A stretch of 64,000 nt of DNA, taken from contig NZ_CAKLBP010000001.1 of the NCBI RefSeq assembly GCF_920984665.1, forward strand, positions 586,858 through 650,857, in the 5' to 3' direction. Positions 7,880-16,067 of the stretch are shown here, in pieces. Numbering within the stretch: position 1 is the stretch's first letter; every line of letters starts with the position of its first letter. Made by a program: the position numbers and the translations under genes. Source of the DNA: Pedobacter sp. Leaf170. GTDB lineage: Bacteria > Bacteroidota > Bacteroidia > Sphingobacteriales > Sphingobacteriaceae. The notes under the pieces were generated by a model, which did no database searches, was not told the origin of the DNA, and saw nothing but the letters and a program-made list of their open reading frames with translations.

Positions 7880-8686
7880 ATGCCCAACAATCCAATTCCT
7901 GCCGCTGCACATAACCCTGCTGATGCTTTTGATCGTTTACTTACCGTTTTAGATACTTTGAGAACGCAATGTCCGTGGGATAAAAAACAAACCATGGAAA
8001 CCTTGCGCCATTTAACAATCGAAGAAACTTACGAGTTAAGTGATGCCATTTTGGATGGTAATTTAGACGAAATTAAGAAGGAACTTGGCGATGTGATGAT
8101 GCATCTGGTTTTCTATTCAAGAATTGCTTCAGAAACGAATGATTTTAACATAGTTGATGTACTGAATGGTGTTTGCGATAAATTAGTAAATCGCCATCCT
8201 CACATATACGGCGATGTTGAAGTTGAGAACGAAGAAGACGTTAAGCGAAACTGGGAACAAATTAAGCTAAAAGAAGGAAATAAATCTGTTTTAGCGGGCG
8301 TTCCGGCTTCGCTACCGGCTTTGGTAAAAGCTGCCCGCATTCAGGAAAAAGCCCGCGGTGTGGGTTTTGATTGGGAAGATAAAAGCCAGGTTTGGGAAAA
8401 GGTAGAAGAAGAATTACAAGAATTCAAAAATGAGTTTAATGTTGCCGACAATACGGCTATTGATGTAGAAAAAGCTGAATCTGAATTTGGCGATGTACTT
8501 TTCTCGTTAATCAACTATGCCCGTTTCATAAACATTAATCCAGAAAACGCCTTAGAAAAAACCAATAGAAAGTTTATCAAACGTTTTCAATATTTAGAAA
8601 ACAAAGCAAAAGAAAACGGTAAAGCCTTGGCCGACATGACGCTTGCAGAAATGGATATTTATTGGAACGAAGCGAAAAAACTGTAG
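7880..8686 (+). CDS. mazG: Nucleoside triphosphate pyrophosphohydrolase MazG
   Basis: A 268-aa cytoplasmic enzyme that hydrolyses NTPs and dNTPs to NMP and PPi. It has two tandem MazG domains: the first begins LLTVLDTLRTQCPWDKKQTMETLRHL and carries the metal-binding EExYE...ELGDVMMHL; the second carries EEELQEFKNE...ESEFGDVLFSLINYAR. The CPWD and HPHIYGD blocks are typical of full-length MazG, and the length is normal (about 260-270 aa). One base separates its TAG from the start of the next small gene, so the two are probably co-transcribed. Confidence 0.93.
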   Translation: MPNNPIPAAAHNPADAFDRLLTVLDTLRTQCPWDKKQTMETLRHLTIEETYELSDAILDGNLDEIKKELGDVMMHLVFYSRIASETNDFNIVDVLNGVCDKLVNRHPHIYGDVEVENEEDVKRNWEQIKLKEGNKSVLAGVPASLPALVKAARIQEKARGVGFDWEDKSQVWEKVEEELQEFKNEFNVADNTAIDVEKAESEFGDVLFSLINYARFININPENALEKTNRKFIKRFQYLENKAKENGKALADMTLAEMDIYWNEAKKL

Positions 8687-8687
8687 T

Positions 8688-9092
8688 ATGATTACTGAAA
8701 ACGAAGATAGCCAACAAGCAAATAACTTAATAAATATCATCACTTTTAATGTTAGGGCAACTAAAACCGTTACAGATGATGGCATTATACCCTGGATAAA
8801 TATTGCCCGGGCGAATGAAGAGATTTTGAATTTAGTTGATGCTGATGAGCTTGTGATTGCAGAAAAAGAGGTTAGCATTTCCATTGATTATCCATTTGAA
8901 AACCCCGAAACTTTTTCCTTAATATCGCCAATTGGATTTACCAGAACACAACTTTTGATTGCAATAAGAGAAAAATTTATAACTTTTGCTAAAGCTCAAA
9001 ATATAGAGATTGATGCTTTGGATTTAGTTTCATTGGATGTTTACAAAACCGATTCAGGCTCCATAGAAATTACTTTGGATATTGATTTATAA
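8688..9092 (+). CDS. Hypothetical acidic protein downstream of mazG
   Basis: A 134-aa acidic cytoplasmic protein with no signal peptide or membrane segment. I do not recognise a family. It looks like alternating strands and helices (INIITFNVRATKTV, ELVIAEKEVSISIDYPF, FTRTQLLIAIREKFITFAKA, SGSIEITLDIDL). The start at 8688 lies one base after the mazG stop, which argues for translational coupling; an earlier in-frame ATG (8643) would overlap mazG by 44 bases and is less likely. The gene is followed by two tandem palindromic repeats. Confidence 0.7.
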   Translation: MITENEDSQQANNLINIITFNVRATKTVTDDGIIPWINIARANEEILNLVDADELVIAEKEVSISIDYPFENPETFSLISPIGFTRTQLLIAIREKFITFAKAQNIEIDALDLVSLDVYKTDSGSIEITLDIDL

Positions 9093-9111
9093 AATCAAGC
9101 AAAGAAGAATC

Positions 9112-9190
9112 CGTCATTGCGAGGCACGAAGCAATCTCTGACAAAATTAATGCAAGTCAATAAGATTGCTTCGTGCCTCGTAATCACGAC
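9112..9190. repeat. REP-like palindrome, tandem copy A
   Basis: GCGAGGCACGAAGCAATC and its complement GATTGCTTCGTGCCTCG are separated by about 29 bases. Together with the copy at 9239 it forms a tandem pair with a period of about 127 bases and the shared tail ACGACAGCCTAATAAA. Confidence 0.85.
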
Positions 9191-9238
9191 AGCCTAATAA
9201 ACTTTCCTTCTACCTAATACCTAAAAATAGAAGAAGCC

Positions 9239-9317
9239 GTCATTGCGAGGCACGAAGCAATCTCTGACAAAATTCAGGCAAGTCAAAAAGATTGCTTCTT
9301 GTCTCGCGATTACGACA
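9239..9317. repeat. REP-like palindrome, tandem copy B
   Basis: Second unit of the tandem pair. The left arm is identical to copy A; the right arm has decayed slightly (GATTGCTTCTTGTCTCGCGAT). It lies against the stop of the convergent YchJ gene. Confidence 0.85.
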
Positions 9318-9319
9318 GC

Positions 9320-9691
9320 CTAATAAAAAACGCCATCTACATAATACCATTTACCATCTTCCAATTTAAAGTTTGATTTTTCGTGCAGAACTTCGGTTTG
9401 GAAATTATGGTTCAAATAAAACGCTTTAAACTCAACCTTATCAAACTCGGCTGCAACAATTTCCAATTTTAACCACTTCGTATTTTTAGCACTTTTTGTA
9501 TAAGAATCTGCTGAATTTCCTTTGCGTTTGCTAGGATGAGTGGTTTCAAAAAGGTAGTTTCCATTGGCCAAAACAAATGCCGAATACCTCGAACGCATTA
9601 AAGCTTCGGCTGTTGGTGCGTTAGATTTATTTAAATGATAAGGCTGACAACAATTTGCATATTCAAGTCCGCTTGCACAATAACAATTCAT
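9320..9691 (-). CDS. YchJ family (SEC-C motif, NTF2-like) protein
   Basis: About 123 aa. The N-terminal metal-binding motif is C-x-C-x8-CC seen as MNCYCASGLEYANCCQPYH, followed by the YchJ core AEALMRSRYSAFVLANGNYLFETTHPS, a cystatin/NTF2-like fold. Function is unknown; SEC-C motifs bind zinc, as at the SecA C-terminus. The start is set at MNCYC (9691) because homologues begin at this Cys motif; an upstream ATG at 9718 adds nine residues of no similarity. Confidence 0.87.
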   Translation of the reverse strand: MNCYCASGLEYANCCQPYHLNKSNAPTAEALMRSRYSAFVLANGNYLFETTHPSKRKGNSADSYTKSAKNTKWLKLEIVAAEFDKVEFKAFYLNHNFQTEVLHEKSNFKLEDGKWYYVDGVFY

Positions 9692-9731
9692 TCGATATAA
9701 ATTAGTTTTGAAACACAAAAGTAGGATTTAA

Positions 9732-9739
9732 TAATTTTG
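9732..9739 (+). promoter_or_regulatory. Putative -7 box TAATTTTG of truA
   Basis: Exact TAnnTTTG match 33 bases before the truA start. Confidence 0.4.
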
Positions 9740-9771
9740 GAGCTAAAATTTCCGTAAAATTGCAATGAATA

Positions 9772-10572
9772 ATGAGGTATTTTTTTCACATTGCATACAA
9801 CGGTCAGTATTTTAGCGGCTGGCAAAAACAACCAAAAGTTAAAAGCGTTCAGGAAGTTTTAGAACATTCGCTTGAACAGATTTTTAAAGTTACCATACCA
9901 ATTATTGGTTGTGGAAGAACGGATGCACACGTACATGCGAGCCAGTTTTTTTTCCATGCAGATATTGCAATCGGTTTTGATTTTGATTTATTGTTTAGGA
10001 TGAACAAAATACTGCCCTACAACATTGCGGTTTTCGATATTATACAGATGGAAGGGCTGCCTCACGCCCGTTTTGATGCTGTTCAAAGAAAATATGATTA
10101 TTTCCTTCATACCTATAAAGATCCTTTTCTTAGTCAGCAAAGTTCCTTTTATTTATTGCCCAAGTTAGATTTAGTGCAAATGAAAGCCGCTGCAAAACTT
10201 TTACCAAAATACAAAGACTACAGGCCGTTTTGTACACACCCAGATAAATACGAACACACCATTTGCAATGTAATGGATGCAGACATTTTTGTTAATGAGC
10301 GTGGCGACAGAATCCGCTTTCACATTGCCAGCAACAGATTTCTGGGCAAAATGATTCGGATTTTAATGGGTAAAATTTTGAAAATTGGCAAAGGGGAATT
10401 AACAGTTTCTGAATTTGAGCATCATTTAGCAACGCTAGAAATGCCAAAACTTTTAGAACCTGCTCACCCAACGGGTTTATATCTATCTAAAGTAACTTAC
10501 CCTTATTTAAATTTAGCACCACGTACCGAATTTCTTTCGGCCTTAGAAGGCACAAAGTGGATTTCTGTTTAG
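9772..10572 (+). CDS. truA: tRNA pseudouridine(38-40) synthase TruA
   Basis: A 266-aa enzyme converting U38-U40 in the anticodon stem-loop of tRNAs to pseudouridine. The catalytic Asp is D51 in GCGRTDAHVHA. The start MRYFFHIAYNGQYFSGWQKQP (Y-x-G-x-x-F-x-G-W-Q) and RFDAVQRKYDYFLH (R-x-A-x-x-R-x-Y) are diagnostic. The usual length is about 250-270. It is the first gene on the plus strand after the YchJ gene and stands alone, followed by a structured intergenic element. Confidence 0.95.
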   Translation: MRYFFHIAYNGQYFSGWQKQPKVKSVQEVLEHSLEQIFKVTIPIIGCGRTDAHVHASQFFFHADIAIGFDFDLLFRMNKILPYNIAVFDIIQMEGLPHARFDAVQRKYDYFLHTYKDPFLSQQSSFYLLPKLDLVQMKAAAKLLPKYKDYRPFCTHPDKYEHTICNVMDADIFVNERGDRIRFHIASNRFLGKMIRILMGKILKIGKGELTVSEFEHHLATLEMPKLLEPAHPTGLYLSKVTYPYLNLAPRTEFLSALEGTKWISV

Positions 10573-10612
10573 GCCTGGGTTTTCGAGTTTTTGCAGTGTT
10601 TTTGCCTTCTAA

Positions 10613-10702
10613 GCCTGATTGCAGCGGTATCCTTTTTGGTTGCAGAAACCTTGATTACACTACCATTTTGAAGCCCAAAAAGATATAGCGAAAAGCAGGA
10701 TC
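10613..10702 (+). repeat. Structured intergenic element, copy 4
   Basis: CCTGATTGCAGCGGTATC, then CTTTTTGG (10632-10639) pairing with CCAAAAAG (10675-10682), then the 3' box ATATAGCGAAAAGCAGGATC. The outer CCTG pairs with CAGG. It lies between the convergent truA and LolC/E-type genes. Confidence 0.75.
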
Positions 10703-10741
10703 ATCGTAACCGAAACGAACCACACCCTGCCTTACAAAAAT

Positions 10742-11962
10742 CTATTTAAACCTGATGGCTTTTAGTGGCGAAACTTTACTGATTAGCAACGAAGGGATAA
10801 TTAATACGGTTAAACAAACCACAACGGTGATTACGTTCAGTGCTAAAACATCAATAAAATGAAATTCTATTGGCGCATAAGCGAGGAAATAATTGGCCTG
10901 ATCTAACTTGAAAATATGCGTAGCCTGCTGAAAAAACCCTAAGCCCAAACCTAAAATATTGCCTAAAAGCAAGCCAATTCCGATAAGGTAAGCGGCATTG
11001 TATAAAAATATTTTCATAATGCTCCAGTTGCTTGCGCCGAATGATTTTAGCATTCCAATCATATTTGTGCGCTCTAAAATCATGATAAGCAAAGCGGTTA
11101 TCATGTTTATTACGCCTACAATTAGCATTAAAATCAGCAATACATTCGTATTTACATCAAGCAAACCGAGCCAGGTAAAAATATTTGGAAAGTTTTCTTT
11201 GATAGAAAATGAACGTAAATTTTGAGGGAGTTGCTCAAAAATTTCATCTGCAACGGGCTTTAACTTTGAAAAATCTTTAGTTCTGATTTCTACACCGCCA
11301 ATTTCGTTAGCTTTCCAATTATTTAAGCGTTTTACAATGTTTAAATTACCGAGTACAAAGCCCTTATCAATGTCTTCTACTCCAATATCGTAAACACCAA
11401 CAATTTTAAATTTTCGTGGGCGAAGCTGATTTTGAACAAAATACATGATAAAATCGTCGCCAGTTTTTAGCTTTAAGCGTTTAGCAGTGTAATTCGACAC
11501 CAATAATTCTTGCATGGCCGCCGTAGAATCGGCAAAATCAATCACTCTACCACTTATTATGTGTTGTTTTATATAGGTCCAATTGTAATTTTTATCTACG
11601 CCTTTAAAATTAATGCCTTCAATTTCTTCATTAGCAGATAAAATTGCCGGTTTGGTTGCAAATGGATAAAAATACTCGATATTTTTATTGTTCTTGAGCA
11701 TTTTCTGAGTTTCTGCATCAAGGGTGAAAGGCGAATGCTCGAATGAATTGTTTAAATCGTAACGGGTAATTTGCACATCGCCCAAAAAACCTCTAACCTT
11801 ATCTTGAATTTCTGTTTTAAAACCTTTAATTATTGCGATAGAAAGTATCATAACGGCCAAACTCAGCATTACACCTGCAATGGCAATACGTACGATGAGC
11901 TTAGAAAAAGTACGTTCTGATTTTAAAGAAATGCGACCGGCTATGAAATATTCGAAATTCAA
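10742..11962 (-). CDS. FtsX/LolC/LolE-type ABC transporter permease
   Basis: A 406-aa inner-membrane permease with the MacB/LolCDE topology: one N-terminal membrane segment (about 22-46), a periplasmic MacB-PCD domain (about 47-265), and three C-terminal segments (about 270-300, 325-350, 375-400). The start EYFIAGRISLKSERTFSKLIVRIAIAG is typical of LolC/E proteins. The likely role is lipoprotein release toward the outer membrane with a LolD ATPase encoded elsewhere; no ATPase gene adjoins it. The single-permease arrangement (LolF-like) is common outside Proteobacteria. It is convergent with truA. Confidence 0.85.
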   Translation of the reverse strand: MNFEYFIAGRISLKSERTFSKLIVRIAIAGVMLSLAVMILSIAIIKGFKTEIQDKVRGFLGDVQITRYDLNNSFEHSPFTLDAETQKMLKNNKNIEYFYPFATKPAILSANEEIEGINFKGVDKNYNWTYIKQHIISGRVIDFADSTAAMQELLVSNYTAKRLKLKTGDDFIMYFVQNQLRPRKFKIVGVYDIGVEDIDKGFVLGNLNIVKRLNNWKANEIGGVEIRTKDFSKLKPVADEIFEQLPQNLRSFSIKENFPNIFTWLGLLDVNTNVLLILMLIVGVINMITALLIMILERTNMIGMLKSFGASNWSIMKIFLYNAAYLIGIGLLLGNILGLGLGFFQQATHIFKLDQANYFLAYAPIEFHFIDVLALNVITVVVCLTVLIIPSLLISKVSPLKAIRFK

Positions 11963-12120
11963 TTTTGATAAATTTGATGCTACAAAAATGCTTAATTACT
12001 ATTTAAAAATGGCATTTTTGAAGATAAATTACCAGTTTGAAATGAGTATCTAACTATCTATAATTAAAAAATTGCTAAATTGTTTGTTTTGACATAATAA
12101 CACAACAAAAACCTATTAAA

Positions 12121-13374
12121 ATGAAAAAATATATCAGCTTTGCTTTAATAAGTATAATTGCCCTTTCTGCATGCGGGCAAACACCTAAACCAGAAAAAAC
12201 TGAAAAAAATGAGCCTGTAACTGCAACTGAAACAAGTGTACCTGCAAACGCTATAAAAACCGGAGCAGAACAAACCGAAAAATATTTGCCATTGTTAAAA
12301 GGCAAACGAGTTGGTATGGTAGTTAACCCAACATCAATAATTGGTAAGCAAACCTCTGTAGATAGTTTGTTAAAGAGAGGAATAAAAATCCAGAAAATAT
12401 TTGGTCCGGAGCATGGTTTTAGAGGCAATGCTAGTGCTGGTGTAAAAGTTAGTGATGATGTTGATGAAAAAACCGGTATAAAAGCGGTTTCACTTTATGG
12501 AAAACACAGTAAGCCGACTAAAGAGGATTTGGCTGATATAGACATCATGGTTTTCGATATCCAGGATGTAGGTGTTCGTTTTTACACGTACATAAACACC
12601 TTGCAACACGTAATGGAAGCCTGCGCAGAGAACAACAAACCACTATTAATTTTAGATAGACCGAACCCGAACGGATATTTAATTGATGGTCCGATTTTAG
12701 ACCCAAAATTTAAATCGGGCATTGGGATTCAACCCATTCCAATTGCACATGGCTTAACCATTGGCGAGTATGCGCAGATGTTAAACGGAGAAGGTTGGTT
12801 AAAAAATAAATTGAAATGCAAAATCACCGTGATTAAAAATGCCAATTATAATCATAATATGGAATATACTTTGCCCGTTAAACCATCACCAAATTTAAAT
12901 ACGCAGCAATCTATTTTGCTTTACCCTTCAACTTGCTTATTCGAAGGCATTTACCTTAACCATGGCCGCGGTACACAGTTTCCTTTTACTGTAATTGGTG
13001 CACCATATTTAAAAGGCATTTATAAATTTTCTTATACACCTACCGGGATAAAAGGAATGGCAGAAACGCCAATTTTTAAAGATGAAGAATGTTTCGGCAT
13101 TGATTTGAGAAACTACGATACTTCTATCTTAAGAAAAAAAGGACAAATTAATTTAGGTTGGGTTATAGAATTATACAAAGCATCGCCTAAAAAAGAAGAT
13201 TTCTTTAATTCTAAATTGAGCAACCAAACCATGCCAGTAGAAAAGTTAATTGGAGTTGGAGATTTCAGACAACAAATTATTGATGGCAAAAGCGAGGCAG
13301 AAATCAGAGCAACCTGGGAACCAGGATTAAGCAGTTATAAAACCATGCGCAAAAAATACTTATTGTATAATTAA
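12121..13374 (+). CDS. namZ: Exo-beta-N-acetylmuramidase NamZ-like (DUF1343) lipoprotein
   Basis: A 417-aa protein with a lipoprotein signal peptide ending at LSAC (lipidated Cys19) and a Pro/Glu/Thr-rich linker, then a full DUF1343 domain: GKRVGMVVNPTSI, FGPEHGFRG, VSLYGKHSKPT, DIDIMVFDIQDVGVRFYTYI, LDRPNPNG. The family founder NamZ removes MurNAc from the non-reducing ends of peptidoglycan fragments, so this protein probably works in wall recycling at the periplasmic face. The PEHG and DRPNPNG blocks hold the proposed catalytic region. An inverted repeat follows the stop codon. Confidence 0.88.
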   Translation: MKKYISFALISIIALSACGQTPKPEKTEKNEPVTATETSVPANAIKTGAEQTEKYLPLLKGKRVGMVVNPTSIIGKQTSVDSLLKRGIKIQKIFGPEHGFRGNASAGVKVSDDVDEKTGIKAVSLYGKHSKPTKEDLADIDIMVFDIQDVGVRFYTYINTLQHVMEACAENNKPLLILDRPNPNGYLIDGPILDPKFKSGIGIQPIPIAHGLTIGEYAQMLNGEGWLKNKLKCKITVIKNANYNHNMEYTLPVKPSPNLNTQQSILLYPSTCLFEGIYLNHGRGTQFPFTVIGAPYLKGIYKFSYTPTGIKGMAETPIFKDEECFGIDLRNYDTSILRKKGQINLGWVIELYKASPKKEDFFNSKLSNQTMPVEKLIGVGDFRQQIIDGKSEAEIRATWEPGLSSYKTMRKKYLLYN

Positions 13375-13483
13375 TGATTGAATTTTGAATGAGTGAATTT
13401 ATCAAACAATAGTGGATAAAACTTTGTTCTTTAATTAAAGATTGATTTTTATTCAATTCATAAAATTCATTTATTCAATCATT
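13373..13483. repeat. Inverted repeat AATGATTGAAT ... ATTCAATCATT
   Basis: A perfect 11-base inverted repeat flanks an 89-base AT-rich spacer between namZ and the small Lys/Pro-rich gene, with further weak complementarity inside (GAATGAGTGAAT against ATTCATTTATTC). It could fold in RNA; function is unknown. Confidence 0.5.
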
Positions 13484-13488
13484 AAACC

Positions 13489-13695
13489 ATGAGCGGCAAG
13501 AAAGAAAAAAGTGATAAACCTGGAAGTAATTATGAGCAAGAAGTACCAAAGGGCAGGGAACCTGTAGACAATAAAACGGTTAGAAAGGCGAATGATAGTA
13601 GCCCGCAGAAACCGGTAAAGACTAAGGAACCAGCAAAAAAGAGAGAAAACGAAGAACAACCTGTTCATCCGATAAAAGAAGCACCTAAAGAATAA
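13489..13695 (+). CDS. Small disordered Lys/Glu/Pro-rich protein
   Basis: A 68-aa protein, highly charged and without any hydrophobic core (starts MSGKKEKSDKPGSNYEQEVP, ends EEQPVHPIKEAPKE), so it is very likely intrinsically disordered. I do not recognise a family. Support for a real gene: an ATG start, a stop immediately followed by a strong terminator, and little else in the region. The opposite frame has Cys/Phe/Leu-rich content typical of a shadow. Confidence 0.6.
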   Translation: MSGKKEKSDKPGSNYEQEVPKGREPVDNKTVRKANDSSPQKPVKTKEPAKKRENEEQPVHPIKEAPKE

Positions 13696-13696
13696 A

Positions 13697-13728
13697 AAAA
13701 GCTTTCACTGAAAACAGTGAAAGCTTTT
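13697..13728. terminator. Strong bidirectional terminator
   Basis: AAAAGCTTTCACTG pairs perfectly with CAGTGAAAGCTTTT over 14 bases with a four-base loop; it has an A run before and a T run after. Confidence 0.9.
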
Positions 13729-13770
13729 TAGCTTTAATTACTCTTCGTTGCTTTACAATATAAATAAAAC

Positions 13771-13868
13771 CGTCATTCCCGTGAAAACGGGAATCTTAAA
13801 GCGAAAAAACAATTGAAAAATAAATGTTTATTTACGCTTTAATATGCCCAGTCAAGCTGAGCATGACG
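13771..13868. repeat. GTCATTCCCG-type palindromic repeat
   Basis: CGTCATTCCCGTGAAAACGGGAATC with an internal CCCG/CGGG hairpin, then an AT-rich middle, and CAAGCTGAGCATGACG at the far end. The CGTCAT and ATGACG ends are shared with the REP-like family, so this is a distant variant. It lies before the topoisomerase stop. Confidence 0.55.
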
Positions 13869-13917
13869 ATAGCATATGAACTCTAAACATGCTCATTTAA
13901 AAGACTACTCCAAAAAT

Positions 13918-14964
13918 TTAGTTGCTATTCGTAGATTTTAGGAAAGACAACAACACTTTTTCATCGTGTTCTAAACCTAATTTACCTATACCATTGTTAT
14001 TATCCATTTTCTTCAAAAACTTTTCTAGTTTTTCCTCCTCGTAAGCACTAATAAGCAAAGGATAAACGTAAGAACTTTTACACACTGCCCTAGTATTACC
14101 AAGTTTTTTTGCCACACAATCCAACACGTTTACAATGGTTTTTTTTGTGTTGATTTTTATATCTCCATCTTGTTTACACTTAGAAAATTGTCTTAATGCT
14201 TCTAAGGTTCCACCCCAGGTTCTAAAATCTTTTGCAGTAAAATCACTACCGGTTATTTCTCTGATATAACTGTTTATCTTACCCGAATCGATACTTTTAT
14301 GTTCCTTTCCGTTAGTATAAAATTGAAACAAATCTTGCCCAGGAATATCGCGACACTTTTTAACCAACTTGGCCAAAGAGCGGTCGTTTAGCTCTACGTT
14401 TTGTTTAACACCCTTTTTACCAATAAAATCCATGCTAATTTTACTGCCATTTATTTTAACATGCTTATCTCTTAAAGTGGTTAAGCCGAAAGAACCATAA
14501 AGCTGCTTATAGTTTTCGTTACCAATACGGATTAATGTTTTTTGTAAAACATCAACAGAAATAGCCAACACCTTTCGCTCGTCTAAATCTTTGCGTTTTA
14601 AATCTCTGGCCAGTTTCTTTCTGGCTTCTGGTAAGGCTTTGCCAAATTCATATAATCTAAAATATTTATCTTCCGAGCGGCGTGAAGTCCATTTTGTATG
14701 GTATTTATATTGCTTCCTTCCTGCGGCATCTGTACCTGTTACCTGCAAATAACCATTGGCTTTATTGCAAATCCATACACTTTGCCATGCCGGTGGAATT
14801 ACCAAAGTTTTTATTCTTTCTAAATGCTTTTCGTCGGTAATTTTTGCGCCGTTCTTATCTTCATAATGAAATTTACCAGGTTTCCCTTTTCTGTAAATAC
14901 CAGGCATCGAATCGGTAACATAAATTAGTCCGCTTGCCTTTACAACGTCTTTACCTTGTATCAT
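13918..14964 (-). CDS. DNA topoisomerase IB (poxvirus type)
   Basis: A 348-aa type IB topoisomerase that relaxes supercoils by a 3'-phosphotyrosyl intermediate. The N-terminal domain has the usual start LIYVTDSMPGIYRKGKPGKFHY and LVIPPAWQSVWIC. The catalytic domain shows IRIGNENYKQLYGSFGLTTLRDKHV, DFTAKDFRTWGGT (the Arg and neighbouring residues of the active site) and, near the C-terminus, SSYVYPLLISAY, where the Tyr is the nucleophile. Such enzymes occur in many environmental bacteria as a non-essential extra topoisomerase. It diverges from fmt. Confidence 0.92.
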   Translation of the reverse strand: MIQGKDVVKASGLIYVTDSMPGIYRKGKPGKFHYEDKNGAKITDEKHLERIKTLVIPPAWQSVWICNKANGYLQVTGTDAAGRKQYKYHTKWTSRRSEDKYFRLYEFGKALPEARKKLARDLKRKDLDERKVLAISVDVLQKTLIRIGNENYKQLYGSFGLTTLRDKHVKINGSKISMDFIGKKGVKQNVELNDRSLAKLVKKCRDIPGQDLFQFYTNGKEHKSIDSGKINSYIREITGSDFTAKDFRTWGGTLEALRQFSKCKQDGDIKINTKKTIVNVLDCVAKKLGNTRAVCKSSYVYPLLISAYEEEKLEKFLKKMDNNNGIGKLGLEHDEKVLLSFLKSTNSN

Positions 14965-15053
14965 TTTAAACTATAAAATAGGGTTAATTTTTAGTTATTT
15001 TGTAAAACCTAACGGGAGCATTTCACGTTAATTTACTACACAACATATTCCAG

Positions 15054-15962
15054 ATGAAAATAGTTTTTATGGGCACGCCCGATTTTGCAGTTGCTTCTTT
15101 AGATGCTTTAGTAAGGGCAAATTTTGATGTGGTTGCCGTTGTTACAGCCGCCGATAAACCTGCTGGCCGCGGACAAAAATTAAGCGAAAGTGCTGTAAAA
15201 AAATATGCTGTAGAAAAAAATATTCCTGTTCTACAGCCCGAAAAACTAAAAAATCCTGAGTTTTTAGCACAGCTTAAATCTTTTAATGCAGATTTACAAG
15301 TTGTTGTTGCTTTTAGGATGTTGCCCGAAGTTGTTTGGGCAATGCCGCCTAAAGGAACAATTAATCTTCATGGTTCTTTACTGCCACAGTATCGCGGTGC
15401 TGCACCAATTAACCATGCCATAATAAACGGAGAAAAAGAAAGCGGTGTTACTACTTTTTTCTTAACCCACGAGATTGATACCGGAGACATTATTCAAAGT
15501 GCAAATGTTGCTATTGAAAGTACCGATACTGCCGGAGATTTACATGATAAACTGATGAACGTAGGTGCAAGCCTATTGGTTAAAACGGTAACTGCAATTG
15601 CTGAAGGAAACTACCAAGAACAGCCACAACCACAAAGTGATGTATTAAAACATGCTCCTAAAATTTTTAAAGAAGATTGTAAAGTTGACTGGAATAAACC
15701 ATCATTAGAAGTTTTTAATTTTATTCGTGGTTTAAGCCCCTATCCTACTGCTTTTACTTTATTAAATGATAAAACATTAAAAATTTTTAAAGTGGATATC
15801 GAAGAAAAAGAACCTGCAATTGCAGCCGGAGGCTTTTTAACGGATGGTAAAACTTTTCTGAAATTTGCTACTAAAGATGGTTTTATCAAACTTCAGGATA
15901 TTCAATATGAAGGCAAAAAACGTATGCCGATTGAAGATTTTTTAAGAGGAATGCGGTTGTAA
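15054..15962 (+). CDS. fmt: Methionyl-tRNA formyltransferase
   Basis: A 302-aa enzyme that formylates initiator Met-tRNA using 10-formyl-tetrahydrofolate. Catalytic residues Asn104, His106 and Asp143 are seen in TINLHGSLLPQYRGAAPI and THEIDTGDII. The start MKIVFMGTPDFAVASLDAL is standard, and a C-terminal OB-like domain follows (FKVDIEEKEPAIAAGGFL...). The usual length is about 310. Confidence 0.96.
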   Translation: MKIVFMGTPDFAVASLDALVRANFDVVAVVTAADKPAGRGQKLSESAVKKYAVEKNIPVLQPEKLKNPEFLAQLKSFNADLQVVVAFRMLPEVVWAMPPKGTINLHGSLLPQYRGAAPINHAIINGEKESGVTTFFLTHEIDTGDIIQSANVAIESTDTAGDLHDKLMNVGASLLVKTVTAIAEGNYQEQPQPQSDVLKHAPKIFKEDCKVDWNKPSLEVFNFIRGLSPYPTAFTLLNDKTLKIFKVDIEEKEPAIAAGGFLTDGKTFLKFATKDGFIKLQDIQYEGKKRMPIEDFLRGMRL

Positions 15963-16067
15963 CTCAACCCAAAATTTCCTTAAAACTTCTAATTTAATAC
16001 AAATTAAAACCTTTCAACTTTACAACATTACAACAATTTTGAAACAACAATTGCTTAAATTCGCCCC

